Assembly: GCA_903932145.1 (NCBI GenBank)
Contig: CAIZFE010000055.1
Location: 1 to 64,000 of the forward strand
Direction of reading: 5' to 3'
Length of the DNA: 64,000 nucleotides
From: an uncultured Rhodopila sp.
Lineage (GTDB): Bacteria; Pseudomonadota; Alphaproteobacteria; Acetobacterales; Acetobacteraceae
Below the pieces are notes generated by a model, which did no database searches, had not been told where the DNA came from, and worked only from the letters and a program-made list of their open reading frames with translations. How positions within the stretch are numbered: position 1 is the first letter of the stretch; each line of letters begins with the position of its first letter. Both the position numbers and the translations under genes were made by a program. Shown here piece by piece: positions 36,344 to 45,224 of this stretch.

Positions 36344-36487
36344 TTAATGGGTGCTGAACTTGTCATTCGGCACGACCTTCTCCACCGCCTGCTTGTGCGG
36401 CGACGGCGGAAACATCCCCATCACCAGCACGCCCCCGGCCAACGCCACGAGGCCCGCCAGAACGACAAAAAAGAAAATGCGAATCAT
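36344..36487 (-). CDS. Small conserved membrane protein
   Basis: This 47-residue protein has a single transmembrane helix (MIRIFFFVVLAGLVALAGGV) followed by MGMFPPSPHKQAVEKVVPND and a short tail. An AGGAG site precedes the ATG at 36487. Similar tiny proteins with a Met-Phe-Pro-Pro motif after the helix are, as I recall, common near xerD and aroK in alphaproteobacteria. It is divergent from aroKB (85 bases between starts) and upstream of xerD. Function unknown. Confidence 0.75.
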   Translation of the reverse strand: MIRIFFFVVLAGLVALAGGVLVMGMFPPSPHKQAVEKVVPNDKFSTH

Positions 36488-36572
36488 CGAGGCTCCTGAA
36501 ACCGGCATGCCGGGATATTTTCGCGCGCGGGCAATCGCCTGTTCCGCGTGCGGTGTGCTAACGTCCGGAATT

Positions 36573-38252
36573 ATGACACGCAACACTGCTCTGCGGGAGA
36601 CGATTCCGGTCCCCGACACAATAGCTGGACGCAGCATCGTGCTGGTCGGACTGATGGGGGCTGGCAAAACCTCCATTGGCCGGCGGCTGGCCGCGCGCCT
36701 TGGCTTGCCTTTCCGCGACGCCGATCAAGAGATCGAGCTGGCGGCCGGCTGCACCATCCCCGAACTGTTCGCCCGCTATGGCGAGGGCGCCTTCCGCGAC
36801 GGCGAACGCCGCGTGATCCGCCGGTTGCTGGCCGGCGACCCGATGGTGCTGGCGTTCGGCGGCGGCGCGTTCATGGACGCGCAGACCCGCGACGCAACCC
36901 GGGCGGATGCGGTGTCGGTCTGGCTGCGCTGCACCTTGCCGACGCTGGTGCGCCGGGTGGCCGGACGCGACAACCGCCCGCTGCTGGCCGGGCGCGACCG
37001 CGAAGACACGCTGCGCCAACTCATGGAAGTGCGGTATCCAGTCTATGCCGAGGCTGACGTTATCGTGGATTGCGGCGACGAGCCGCCGGATATCACGACC
37101 GCCGGGGTCATGGACGCGCTGATGGAGTGGAAACCCGCTCGGCGTCTGCACGTGGTGCTGCCCAGCACCAGCTATGATGTGATCATCGGCGACAACCTGC
37201 TGGCCCGCGCCGGCGCCTTGCTGGCGCCGAAACTACAGCAGAAACGCGCGGTCGTGATCACTGACCGCAACGTCGCCGCGCTGCATCTGCAAACCCTGTT
37301 GGACGGACTGGCACAAACCGCGATCTCCGCCACCTCGATCGTGGTGGCCGGCGGCGAGACGTCCAAGAGCATGGACACCTACCTGGACGTGGTGGACCAG
37401 TTGCTGGAATGTCCCGTCGAGCGGCGGACGGCGGTCATCGCGCTGGGTGGCGGCGTGGTTGGCGATCTGGCCGGATTCGCGGCGGCGACAACGTTGCGCG
37501 GACTGCCGTTCGTCCAGATCCCGACGACATTGTTGTCGCAGGTGGACTCGTCCGTCGGCGGTAAGACCGGCGTGAACACACGGCGCGGCAAGAACCTTGT
37601 CGGCGCCTTCTACCAGCCCAAGATGGTGCTGGCCGATACCGGCACCCTCGCGACCCTCCCCCCGCGCGAACTGCGCGCCGGCTATGCCGAGATCGCCAAG
37701 GCGGGGCTGGTTGGCGATGCGGCGTTCTTCGCGTGGTGCGAACGAAACGGCCAGGGCGTCGTCTCCGGCGACCGCGAGGCTCAGGCCGAGGCGATAAGGC
37801 GCGCTTGCGCCTTCAAGGCCGCCGTGGTCGGCGATGACGAGCGCGAGGAAAAGCCCAATGATGGCCGGGCATTGCTGAATTTGGGGCATACATTCGGGCA
37901 CGCGCTGGAGGCGGAATACGGCTACGACGGCGGCCTGCTGCATGGCGAAGGCGTCGCCATCGGTCTGGGCCTTGCGTTCAAACTCTCCGTTCGGCTCGGT
38001 CTTTGCCCGCCGGCGGACGCCGAACGGGTGATCGCGCATGTGTCGGCGGTGGGACTGACGGCGGATCTGTCGATGCTGAACCGCCGGTTCTCGGCCGCCA
38101 CGCTGATCGGGCACATGCGGCGCGACAAGAAGATGCGGGACGGGGCGCTGCACTTCGTGCTGGCGCGCGGAATCGGGCAGGCGTTCACCAGCGCCGACGT
38201 GCCGCCCGAGGCGGTGATGGATCTGCTGCGGGACGAGGGGTGTGGGGCGTAG
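36573..38252 (+). CDS. aroKB: Bifunctional shikimate kinase / 3-dehydroquinate synthase (AroK-AroB fusion)
   Basis: This 559-residue fusion has an N-terminal shikimate kinase (about 15-180) with Walker A GLMGAGKTS, the FRDADQEIE shikimate-binding region, VLAFGGGAF and RDNRPLL in the lid. The C-terminal part (about 190-559) is 3-dehydroquinate synthase, with VVAGGETSKSM, ALGGGVVGDLAGF, IPTTLLSQVDSSVGGKTGVN, LNLGHTFGHALE and LHGEGVAIG. It catalyses steps 5 and 2 of the shikimate pathway. The order AroK-AroB is often seen as adjacent genes; the fused form is recalled from Acetobacteraceae. The ATG at 36573 gives a kinase of normal length. Confidence 0.94.
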   Translation: MTRNTALRETIPVPDTIAGRSIVLVGLMGAGKTSIGRRLAARLGLPFRDADQEIELAAGCTIPELFARYGEGAFRDGERRVIRRLLAGDPMVLAFGGGAFMDAQTRDATRADAVSVWLRCTLPTLVRRVAGRDNRPLLAGRDREDTLRQLMEVRYPVYAEADVIVDCGDEPPDITTAGVMDALMEWKPARRLHVVLPSTSYDVIIGDNLLARAGALLAPKLQQKRAVVITDRNVAALHLQTLLDGLAQTAISATSIVVAGGETSKSMDTYLDVVDQLLECPVERRTAVIALGGGVVGDLAGFAAATTLRGLPFVQIPTTLLSQVDSSVGGKTGVNTRRGKNLVGAFYQPKMVLADTGTLATLPPRELRAGYAEIAKAGLVGDAAFFAWCERNGQGVVSGDREAQAEAIRRACAFKAAVVGDDEREEKPNDGRALLNLGHTFGHALEAEYGYDGGLLHGEGVAIGLGLAFKLSVRLGLCPPADAERVIAHVSAVGLTADLSMLNRRFSAATLIGHMRRDKKMRDGALHFVLARGIGQAFTSADVPPEAVMDLLRDEGCGA

Positions 38253-38411
38253 ACCACGCACCACCGAAGCATCAGACGGCCGTACCCAACAGAAGCTCAA
38301 AGCCCCGGGCACACAGGTCTTGAGTTGAAATCGCCCGCTTGAAAGCGTAGATCGTAAACTACCGTGGATTGCAGCGGGTGGCCCGCTTACACAAATACGT
38401 AAATCGACGCT

Positions 38412-39035
38412 ATGTTGGGAATCAATCACATGACCACCGGCTGCGACGACCAAGGCAAAGCGTCGGAAAGTGCTTCAACAGCATCGTGGCGGCAGACCTA
38501 CGCCAGCGGTTGCGGTAACAGTCGCCCAACGCGATCAGACAACTCCGTCCTGTACGATTATTTCAAGGACAACCTGCATTCCGATTATTATCAAAAATTA
38601 CTCAACAAGAACTGACCCATTTAGGTGCCAAGTGAGCGCGATTGCGTTGACCACCTAATTCGGGTCGCCGCGGACCGGAATCTGAGCCTGCAAGAGACAA
38701 TCGCCCTGGGCTTGTTGGTTGCCAGAAAATGGGACAGAGCCAGTTCAGCCAATCCGTCGGTGATGCCGCCCACACGCGAAAGTGCCATGCTGCACGACGA
38801 TTTCACCAACGGCGAGTTGCAGGAGTTCAGATCGACTGCCTCTCGGGTGCTCGCTGAATACGGAGCCTCCCTCAATCATGCGATAACGCCAGCGGCTTCC
38901 TGGTGGTATGGCGTGCTTCAAAATCTGGCGGCTGCATTTTTCTATTCGATTTTTTTGGCGGTCATATTTTTCGTCATCAAAATGTCCGGGTCCGACGTGT
39001 TGACCGTCATTCGGTCCCTGGTTGCCGAGAAATAA
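38412..39035 (+). pseudogene. Membrane-anchored protein gene split by TGA and TAG in one frame
   Basis: One frame runs from ATG 38412 (or 38430) to 39035, broken by TGA at 38613-38615 and TAG at 38622-38624. The upstream part ends NSVLYDYFKDNLHSDYYQKL; the downstream part begins at GTG 38625 (VPSERDCVDHLIRVA), has LSLQETIALGLLVARKWDRA and ends with a transmembrane helix (AAAFFYSIFLAVIFFVIKMSG). Either a single gene suffered two nonsense changes or the two parts are separate genes with 9 bases between. Weak ribosome-site sequence before the GTG favours one broken gene. No family recognised. Confidence 0.55.
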
Positions 39036-39138
39036 CCGAAACGCACCTTGTGAGACTCTCGAGGGTGGAAATTCAGCCGCCTCGTTTTCCAGCCCCCAAC
39101 ACGGTCTTTGTCAGCCGTTCAAAATCTGTGGCGAATGC

Positions 39139-40074
39139 TCACCCGGGCGTCTCGTTCGCCCGCCGCACCCGCTCCCGATGCAGATTATACAACCCTGCCG
39201 CCGCCACGATCGCCGCGCCGGCCAGCGTACCCAACGACGGAACCTCTCCGAACACAGCAAACCCGGCGGCGCCGCCCCAGATCATCATGGTGTATTCATA
39301 CGGCGCCAGCGCCGACACCGGAGCCAGCCCATAAGCGACCGTGAACACGCAGTGCGCCAGTCCGCTGGAAATCCCCAACCCGGCCAGCGCCAGCCAAACC
39401 CCGGGCGCCCCGATCTGTCCGGCGGGAAACACGCCCAGCAGCACCAGGCCGGTGACCGCGTGCGAGACCATCAGCCAGAACGCCTGGCACTCCGCGGTCT
39501 CGGTTCGGGACAATTGGCGCGCCATGATGCGGGTCACCGCCATCGCCACGATGCCGCTCATTAGCAACGGCAATGCGGACGTCCACAGGCCTCCCCTGGG
39601 ACGCAGCATGATCAGCACGCCGGAAAATCCGGCCAGGGTCGATATCATACGGCGCCAGCGGATGCGCTCACCGAGCATGGGGATAGCCAGCAGGGTCATG
39701 ATTAATGGCGCGGTGAAGCCCAGCGCATAGGTATCGGCCAACTGCATGTGCTGCCAGGACAGGTACCATGCGAACGAGGTGAACGACGACAGCGCGGCGC
39801 GCAGAAACACCATGTGCCATTGCACCGGCTTCAGGCGGCGCCAACCGCCCGCCCGGGTCCGCGTGACGGTTACGGCGGTGATCGCCAACGCCCCGAATGC
39901 ACCGCGCCACAGCAGCACCCGGGCCACGCCGGTGGACAGAATCGCCCATTTCGCCGCCGCGTCGCCGAATGACAGCACCATATACGCCAGTGCCACCAGC
40001 CCGATGCCGCGCACCGTATCCGCCGCGTTGTCGGTCAGCGTCCGGCCAAACACCAGGGAGCGTACAATCGCCAC
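39139..40074 (-). CDS. EamA/DMT-family transporter
   Basis: This 311-residue membrane protein has about ten transmembrane segments arranged as two five-helix EamA repeats. The first half contains VALAYMVLSFGDAAAKW and SWQHMQLADTYALGFTAPLI; the second has AVTRIMARQLSRTETAECQA and LAPYEYTMMIWGGAAGFAVF with a closing glutamate-containing helix. DMT permeases export metabolites, amino acids or drugs; the substrate cannot be told. It is divergent from the methyltransferase gene at 40138. Confidence 0.88.
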   Translation of the reverse strand: MAIVRSLVFGRTLTDNAADTVRGIGLVALAYMVLSFGDAAAKWAILSTGVARVLLWRGAFGALAITAVTVTRTRAGGWRRLKPVQWHMVFLRAALSSFTSFAWYLSWQHMQLADTYALGFTAPLIMTLLAIPMLGERIRWRRMISTLAGFSGVLIMLRPRGGLWTSALPLLMSGIVAMAVTRIMARQLSRTETAECQAFWLMVSHAVTGLVLLGVFPAGQIGAPGVWLALAGLGISSGLAHCVFTVAYGLAPVSALAPYEYTMMIWGGAAGFAVFGEVPSLGTLAGAAIVAAAGLYNLHRERVRRANETPG

Positions 40075-40137
40075 TCCGTTTCCCCTATTTGTTACCTGTC
40101 ACTTGCGGCCAAACCGGCGGTAAGGCAATCACCGCGC

Positions 40138-40851
40138 ATGGACCCGGGCGAATACTCACTGATGGACGCCGCCGAGGACCGCATGTGGTGGTATCGCGCC
40201 CTGCACGTCCGGTTGTGCGACTCGCTGACAGGCATCGGCGGCCGGATACTGGACGCAGGATGCGGCACCGGCGGCTTCCTTTCGGTGCTCAAAGCCCGGC
40301 GTCCCGACCTGATCGCCTGCGGAATCGAGTGGGACTCGCAAGCCGCCGCGCGTGCGCGCGCCAAATCGGCGGCCTGTATCACCCGCGGCAGCGTCAATGC
40401 CCTGCCTTTCGCCGCCAACAGCTTCGACGCGGTCGTCAACGCCGACGTGCTGTGCCACGCGGCGGTCGATCCGGCGCAGGCCTTGGCGGAGTTCCAACGC
40501 GTGCTGAAACCCGGCGGCAGGCTGGTGGTGAATATGCCCGCCTATCAGTGGATGTTGTCGGCGCATGACCGGCGGGTCCACAACGTCCGGCGCCTGACCG
40601 CGCCGGGCACCGCCGCGATTCTGCGCGACGCCGGCTTCACAAACGTGCATGCGCGCTACTGGAACGGAGTGTTGCTGCCTCTGATGATCCTGCAGCGAAA
40701 AATCCTGGCGCGCGGCGACGCGGAGTCCGATGTTGCCCCGTTTCCGCCATGGCTCGATTCTATCTTGCATGGCATGACGGCATTGGAACGACGCCTGCCC
40801 TTTCCGCTGCCCGCCGGCGGATCGGTGCTGGCCATAGCAGAGAAGCCATGA
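40138..40851 (+). CDS. Class I SAM-dependent methyltransferase
   Basis: This 237-residue methyltransferase has motif I GGRILDAGCGTGGFLSVL, the acidic AC-GIEWD strand, NALPFAANSFDAVV and RVLKPGGRLVVNMPAY. The start MDPGEYSLMDAAEDRMWWYR resembles methyltransferases found with polyprenyl-sugar glycosyltransferases. Its stop overlaps the glycosyltransferase start (ATGA), and that gene in turn overlaps the next, forming a tightly coupled trio. It may methylate a lipid-linked sugar or its carrier (inference from context). Confidence 0.85.
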   Translation: MDPGEYSLMDAAEDRMWWYRALHVRLCDSLTGIGGRILDAGCGTGGFLSVLKARRPDLIACGIEWDSQAAARARAKSAACITRGSVNALPFAANSFDAVVNADVLCHAAVDPAQALAEFQRVLKPGGRLVVNMPAYQWMLSAHDRRVHNVRRLTAPGTAAILRDAGFTNVHARYWNGVLLPLMILQRKILARGDAESDVAPFPPWLDSILHGMTALERRLPFPLPAGGSVLAIAEKP

Positions 40852-41837
40852 ACGACACGGTCACGCTTGCCCAGACGACTCTAAACGCCCCGAAGCCGGG
40901 TCGGATCGGCCTGTCCATCGTTGTGCCGGTGTATCGCGGCGCCGCGACCGTCGGACGGCTGGTCGATGCGCTGTCCGATCTCGCACCCGAAGGCGGGCTG
41001 GAGATCGTGCTGGTCAACGACGGCAGTCCCGACAATTCCGGCGATGTCTGCCGAGCGCTGCTCCCGACCGCTCGGGTACCGCTGGTGTATATCGAGCATG
41101 CCCGGAACTACGGCGAACATAACGCCGTCATGACCGGCCTGCGCCATGCCAGCGGCGATTTCATCATCACCATGGATGACGACCTGCAAAACCCGCCGGA
41201 GGAAGTGGTCAAACTGTATGACCATGCCCGTTTGGGCAACTGGGACGTGGTTTACACCCGCTACGCGGTGAAGCAGCACGAGGGCTGGCGCAATCTCGGC
41301 AGCCGGTTCGCCAACGCGGTCGCCGACCAGTTGCTCGACAAGCCGAAGGGCCTGTACCTGTCCTCGTTCCGCTGCATGTCGGCGCTGGTGGTGCGGGCGG
41401 TCACGCTCTACAGCGGCCCCTATCCGTATATCGACGGCTTGATCATGCAGATCACCCAGCGCATCGACAGCATCGAAGTGCGGCATTTGCCACGGGCGGA
41501 GGGGCGGTCGAACTACACGCTGGTGCGTCTGGTCCGGCTCTGGCTGAACCTCGCCACCAGTTTCTCGCTGGCGCCGCTGCGGCTGGCGATTTTCGCCGGC
41601 CTCGGTTTATCGGTGCTGGGCGCCATCGGGGCGGTCGCCACGATCAGTGAGGCGCTGTTCACCCGTGATATCCCGTCTGGCTGGGCCTCCACCATGGTGG
41701 TGCTGCTGCTGGTGGGCGGCGTGCAGTCGATGATCCTGGGCGTGCTGGGCGAATATGTCGGGCGCACCTTCCTGTCCGCCAACGGCAAGCCGCAAGGCAC
41801 TATCCGCGCCATTCAACGCAACACGGACCCACAATGA
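40848..41837 (+). CDS. Family 2 glycosyltransferase (polyprenyl-phosphate type)
   Basis: This 329-residue membrane-bound GT2 enzyme has a GT-A domain with LSIVVPVYRGAATV, EIVLVNDGSPDNS, HARNYGEHNAVMTG and the metal-binding DDD in FIITMDDDLQNPPEE. Two C-terminal transmembrane helices follow (about 240-262 and 276-298). This layout matches ArnC/GtrB-like enzymes that attach a sugar to undecaprenyl phosphate on the cytoplasmic face. The downstream SMR-sized protein would fit a flippase for the product. Confidence 0.88.
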   Translation: MNDTVTLAQTTLNAPKPGRIGLSIVVPVYRGAATVGRLVDALSDLAPEGGLEIVLVNDGSPDNSGDVCRALLPTARVPLVYIEHARNYGEHNAVMTGLRHASGDFIITMDDDLQNPPEEVVKLYDHARLGNWDVVYTRYAVKQHEGWRNLGSRFANAVADQLLDKPKGLYLSSFRCMSALVVRAVTLYSGPYPYIDGLIMQITQRIDSIEVRHLPRAEGRSNYTLVRLVRLWLNLATSFSLAPLRLAIFAGLGLSVLGAIGAVATISEALFTRDIPSGWASTMVVLLLVGGVQSMILGVLGEYVGRTFLSANGKPQGTIRAIQRNTDPQ

Positions 41838-42166
41838 ACGTTTACTGGATGGTTCTGGCCGCGGCGATCGTCACCAGCATGGCGGGTCAGACCCTGCTGA
41901 AGGCCGGCGCCGGAGCCCCCGATTTCATTGCCCAGCTATTCGATCCAAGAACCATGGTCGGGTTGTGCCTGTATGGCGGCGCGGCGCTGCTGTACATCGT
42001 CGCGCTTCGCCGGATCCCGATGTCGGTGGCGCTGCCCTGCACCGCCATTTCCTATGTCGCGGCGGCGTTGATCGGGCATTTCGGGTTCGCCGAACCGCTG
42101 GGCGCGATGCATCTGGGTGCGCTGGCGCTGATTTCTGCTGGTGTCGTGATGCTGGCCTTGGCCTGA
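41834..42166 (+). CDS. Small four-helix EamA/SMR-like protein (flippase-like)
   Basis: This 110-residue protein has four predicted transmembrane helices (about 3-20, 38-56, 63-80, 88-108), starting MNVYWMVLAAAIVTSMAGQT and including GLCLYGGAALLYIVALRRIP and ALPCTAISYVAAALIG. It resembles SMR/ArnE-ArnF-like proteins. In the Arn pathway such proteins flip undecaprenyl-phosphate aminoarabinose. The ATGA overlap with the glycosyltransferase gene supports a role in translocating the sugar-lipid it makes. Confidence 0.8.
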   Translation: MNVYWMVLAAAIVTSMAGQTLLKAGAGAPDFIAQLFDPRTMVGLCLYGGAALLYIVALRRIPMSVALPCTAISYVAAALIGHFGFAEPLGAMHLGALALISAGVVMLALA

Positions 42167-42196
42167 GATCGGCGCTCACGGCCTTATCCGTCCAGG

Positions 42197-42961
42197 TCAG
42201 CGCGGCGCGAACGCCCCGTACACCCGGGAACTGGGGGCGAAGGCGCCATATCGTTGCTCATTACCGGCCCGATCTCCCGACCCGAAATCGCCATAAGCTG
42301 CCTGCCCCGGCGTGCCCGCGCGCGCATCGCCGTTCTGCCAGCGCGCCATCACCAGCACCCGATAAGCATCGCCCAGCGCCGGTGTTTCCGAGTGATACGC
42401 CCCAATAGCCGGCGCCCAGTCCCTGGCGGCGGCATACAGCGAATTGAGAAAACGGGCGGCATAGAGCGCGTTGGTTCTGGGATCGAACGCATCCTCCAGT
42501 GAGGCGAACGCGTCGGGGTGATACATCAAATTGACCTGCAGGCAGCCGACATCGATCGATCGGACTCCCCTGGCCTGAAGCGCTTTGACCGCGGTCACCG
42601 CTTGTTCCGCGGTGTCGAAAAACTGCCCCACCCCCTCGGCATTCAGCGTCCAGGGCCACGGGCGCAGGTGGCCGGACGCGGCGTCGATCCGGCCGGTTTC
42701 AGTCAGGCTGATCGCACTCAGAAGACGCGGCGGCAGGCGTTGCACGTACTCGGCGGTGGTGACCGCGGTTTCGCACAGCGTCGCCGGGTCAGCCACGACG
42801 GCGCGCGCAATCGCGCCCCGGGGAGCCACCGGGAGCGCGTTGGATGAACGAACCGGCACCGGCCGCGAGACGACGGCGCGCGGGGCCTCGGACGGGTCCG
42901 CCGCGGCGGCCAGGGGGTTGGCAAAAATCCACAGCAGCGAGAGAATGACCGACGAACGCAT
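42197..42961 (-). CDS. Lytic-transglycosylase-like secreted protein
   Basis: The protein has 254 residues from the ATG at 42961 (starts MRSSVILSLLW), with a signal peptide ending near PLAAAADP. The mature part has LPPRLLSAISLTETGR, with the putative catalytic glutamate. It then has WPWTLNAEGVGQFFDT, VRSIDVGCLQVNLMYHPDAF and YAARFLNSLYAAARDWAPAI, typical of a group of SLT-domain proteins that cleave peptidoglycan glycan strands. It ends in a repeated YGAFAP motif. An upstream start (42985 or 43006) is possible. It is convergent with the SMR-like gene. Confidence 0.82.
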   Translation of the reverse strand: MRSSVILSLLWIFANPLAAAADPSEAPRAVVSRPVPVRSSNALPVAPRGAIARAVVADPATLCETAVTTAEYVQRLPPRLLSAISLTETGRIDAASGHLRPWPWTLNAEGVGQFFDTAEQAVTAVKALQARGVRSIDVGCLQVNLMYHPDAFASLEDAFDPRTNALYAARFLNSLYAAARDWAPAIGAYHSETPALGDAYRVLVMARWQNGDARAGTPGQAAYGDFGSGDRAGNEQRYGAFAPSSRVYGAFAPR

Positions 42962-43278
42962 GCGCGCCTTTACAGAGGTAACCATTCGGGAAGCCAAATC
43001 CGGCACTTTGCCCGGCCGCTGGCATTATACTCGACAGTTAACAGTTTCGTCGGATTTTTCCGATGCCTTTCGAATATCGCGGCATGTGGCGCCGGGACAT
43101 CGCCATCCTTGGTCCCGAGATTGTCACGCTCCCCTTCTGATGATGGCCTGGCACGCGGTCGTGATCCCGCTCACGAGAGGTTTGCGATAACACCTTAGGC
43201 GACGAAACAGGCGCCTGCCGTGTTCGTGCCTACTCCATTTCAATGGAACCTGCTCCTCTTCGATGGAAATAGTCCAGG
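42962..43278. other. 317-base divergent intergenic region
   Basis: Between the transglycosylase-like gene (minus) and the sigma-54 activator (plus). I see no gene. One CTGGCACG at about 43149 resembles a -24 element but lacks a matching -12 TTGC, so it is not called. Confidence 0.4.
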
Positions 43279-44547
43279 ATGTCCGAAAGCCGTCCTTATT
43301 CAGCGGTCGCACCCATCGAGCCGAACGTCGCGGTCAGCCGTGACGCCGGCGCGACCGGGGATGCGGGCAGCCGCTGGGCTGGCACACGGGTCAGCTTTGA
43401 CGATCTGGCGCGCGTGCCGGCGCAAAGGCTGGCCAGGCTGCTGCTGGACCGAGCGGCGGAGGATCCAACTCTGTTGCACCGTCTTTATGAAACCGTCGAT
43501 TCTCCCTGCGCCACCCGACCCCTGCAAGACGTTCGGCCGGGCAATGGCGGCCGGCCCGAATCTTCACCCGCCATCATCGGCAATAGCCCCGGCATGCGGC
43601 GCGTCGCGGCATTGGTCCGGCGGTTCGAGCAGACCGATGAACCGGTGTTGATCACCGGCGAAAGCGGCACCGGCAAAGAACTGCTGGCTCGCGCCATCCA
43701 CGACGGCTCCCGCCGGGCGTCCCGGGGTGCCTTCGTGGCGGTGAATTGCGCGGCGATTCCCGCCGGATTGGTGGCTTCAGAGCTGTTCGGCTACGAAAAA
43801 GGCGCCTTCACCGGCGCCGCCACGCGCAGCATCGGGCAGATCGAATATGCCAATGGCGGCACCCTGTTCCTGGACGAAATCGGCGACATGCCGATCGATC
43901 TCCAGGGGCATCTGTTGCGATTTCTACAGGAAGGCCAGATCCGGCGGGTCGGCGGACGGGAAACCATCGGCCTGGATGTCCGTATCGTCTCCGCCACCAA
44001 TGTCCGCCTGGGCCAGGCTATCGCCGAGGGCCGGTTTCGCGAGGATTTGTTCTATCGCATCAACGTCCTGACCCTACCGGTACCGCCGCTGCGCGAACGG
44101 CCGGAGGATATCACGCCTCTGGCCTATCACTTCCTGCGCGCGGCGCAGCGTGATTTCAATCGCGATGTCGCCGGCTTCTCACCCGCCGCGATGGCGGCGC
44201 TGCGCCGGCATCACTGGCCGGGCAATGTCCGCGAACTAATGTCGGTGGTGCGCCGGGCAGTCGTGGTCGGGGACGGATCGCTGATCGACGCGGCGGCTTT
44301 GATCGGTCTTGACGATACCCCGGTCCCCGCGTCGTTGCCGGGGACACCCAAACCCGGATCGCTCGAAGAGCGCTCGCTGCTGTTAGAGACTTTGGAACGA
44401 ACGGGTGAGAACGTCACGACCACTGCCGACGCACTCAGCGTGTCACGGGTGACACTGTATCGTATGCTGCGGCGACACGGGATCATCCTGAAGCGCGGCC
44501 TGGCGGCGGCACCGATCGCGCGCCAGACGCAGCCGGCCTCGCATTAG
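43279..44547 (+). CDS. Sigma-54-dependent transcriptional activator
   Basis: This 422-residue AAA+ activator has a short N-terminal region of about 95 residues without a recognisable receiver, then the central domain: Walker A GESGTGKE (127-134), the GAFTGA loop (175-180) that contacts sigma-54, Walker B LFLDEIGD and the sensor region RFREDLFYRINV. The C-terminal Fis-type helix-turn-helix is NVTTTADALSVSRVTLYRML. The intact GAFTGA implies real sigma-54 activation. A sigma-54 promoter lies 1.6 kb downstream, before the Wza-like gene, making that gene a likely target. Confidence 0.93.
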   Translation: MSESRPYSAVAPIEPNVAVSRDAGATGDAGSRWAGTRVSFDDLARVPAQRLARLLLDRAAEDPTLLHRLYETVDSPCATRPLQDVRPGNGGRPESSPAIIGNSPGMRRVAALVRRFEQTDEPVLITGESGTGKELLARAIHDGSRRASRGAFVAVNCAAIPAGLVASELFGYEKGAFTGAATRSIGQIEYANGGTLFLDEIGDMPIDLQGHLLRFLQEGQIRRVGGRETIGLDVRIVSATNVRLGQAIAEGRFREDLFYRINVLTLPVPPLRERPEDITPLAYHFLRAAQRDFNRDVAGFSPAAMAALRRHHWPGNVRELMSVVRRAVVVGDGSLIDAAALIGLDDTPVPASLPGTPKPGSLEERSLLLETLERTGENVTTTADALSVSRVTLYRMLRRHGIILKRGLAAAPIARQTQPASH

Positions 44548-44653
44548 GCGAGTCCCGATGCTCAACGCGTCAGGTTAATACCTCGTCGCTAACGTCACGA
44601 CCAACTAGCTCGCTGATCGGCGGCGGCGTTTGCCTGTAACCGGGTTGTTGGCA

Positions 44654-45031
44654 TCAGGCGCGCACATCCGCATCAATCAAACTGAGGATATCCGCCAGGC
44701 ATATCGACACATCCGATACGAAACCATCCGAGCATCGGGCCACTGTCCAGCCCGAAACCCCTCGCACGATCAGCCAGGACGCCTGATTTTTATCGCTTTC
44801 AAACACCCCTAAGATTGCATCCGCGCCCACTATGTTCCACGGCCGAACCGCCAGGTCCAAGACCGCATCAATGCCAGAGGTCCCGGCATGATCCAGCCAG
44901 GCCCCCAGCAACCGGACATCGGCCTCGTCAAGTTTGGTGGAGCCCATCCCCCGCGACAGCGAGGGACGTACTGCCGATACCCCGTTGCATTCGACATCGG
45001 ACCCGACCGCTAAGGTCATGGCGTCAGGCAT
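44654..45031 (-). CDS. Hypothetical protein beside the exopolysaccharide exporter
   Basis: About 125 residues, acidic, with DEADVRLLGAWLDHAG, IDAVLDLAVRPWNIVGADAI, LGVFESDKNQASWLIVRGVS and CLADILSLIDADVRA at the end. The start is uncertain: 45031 or 45019, with AGGAAGGG in front, or 45070. No family recognised. It lies downstream of the Wza-like gene on the same strand, beyond a strong terminator, so it probably has its own promoter. Confidence 0.5.
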   Translation of the reverse strand: MPDAMTLAVGSDVECNGVSAVRPSLSRGMGSTKLDEADVRLLGAWLDHAGTSGIDAVLDLAVRPWNIVGADAILGVFESDKNQASWLIVRGVSGWTVARCSDGFVSDVSICLADILSLIDADVRA

Positions 45032-45189
45032 CCCTTCCTGCCGTGGCGCCCGATCCGGCCATATGATCACGATCAGACATCGACTTCCGCTTCCCCCAAA
45101 GGTCCGGTCCCAACAGACTTGTCTGTCGTTATGCTTGCCCGGGCTGCCCGATTGTCAGCTGTCGCAATGAGCCAAGCATAGCGAAACGA

Positions 45190-45220
45190 ATTGCGGCGCC
45201 GGATGATCCGGCGCCGCAAT
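45190..45220 (-). terminator. 31-base perfect palindrome terminating the Wza-like gene
   Basis: ATTGCGGCGCCGGAT at 45190-45204 and its complement at 45206-45220 flank a single central base. It starts 5 bases after the stop of the exporter gene (minus strand) and is followed on that strand by a T-rich TTCGTTTCGC stretch. Confidence 0.8.
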
Positions 45221-45224
45221 GCCG

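Noticed and set aside
43141-43165. Possible second sigma-54 promoter (CTGGCACG) upstream of the activator gene
   Set aside because: No TTGC at the required -12 position, so only half of the consensus is present.
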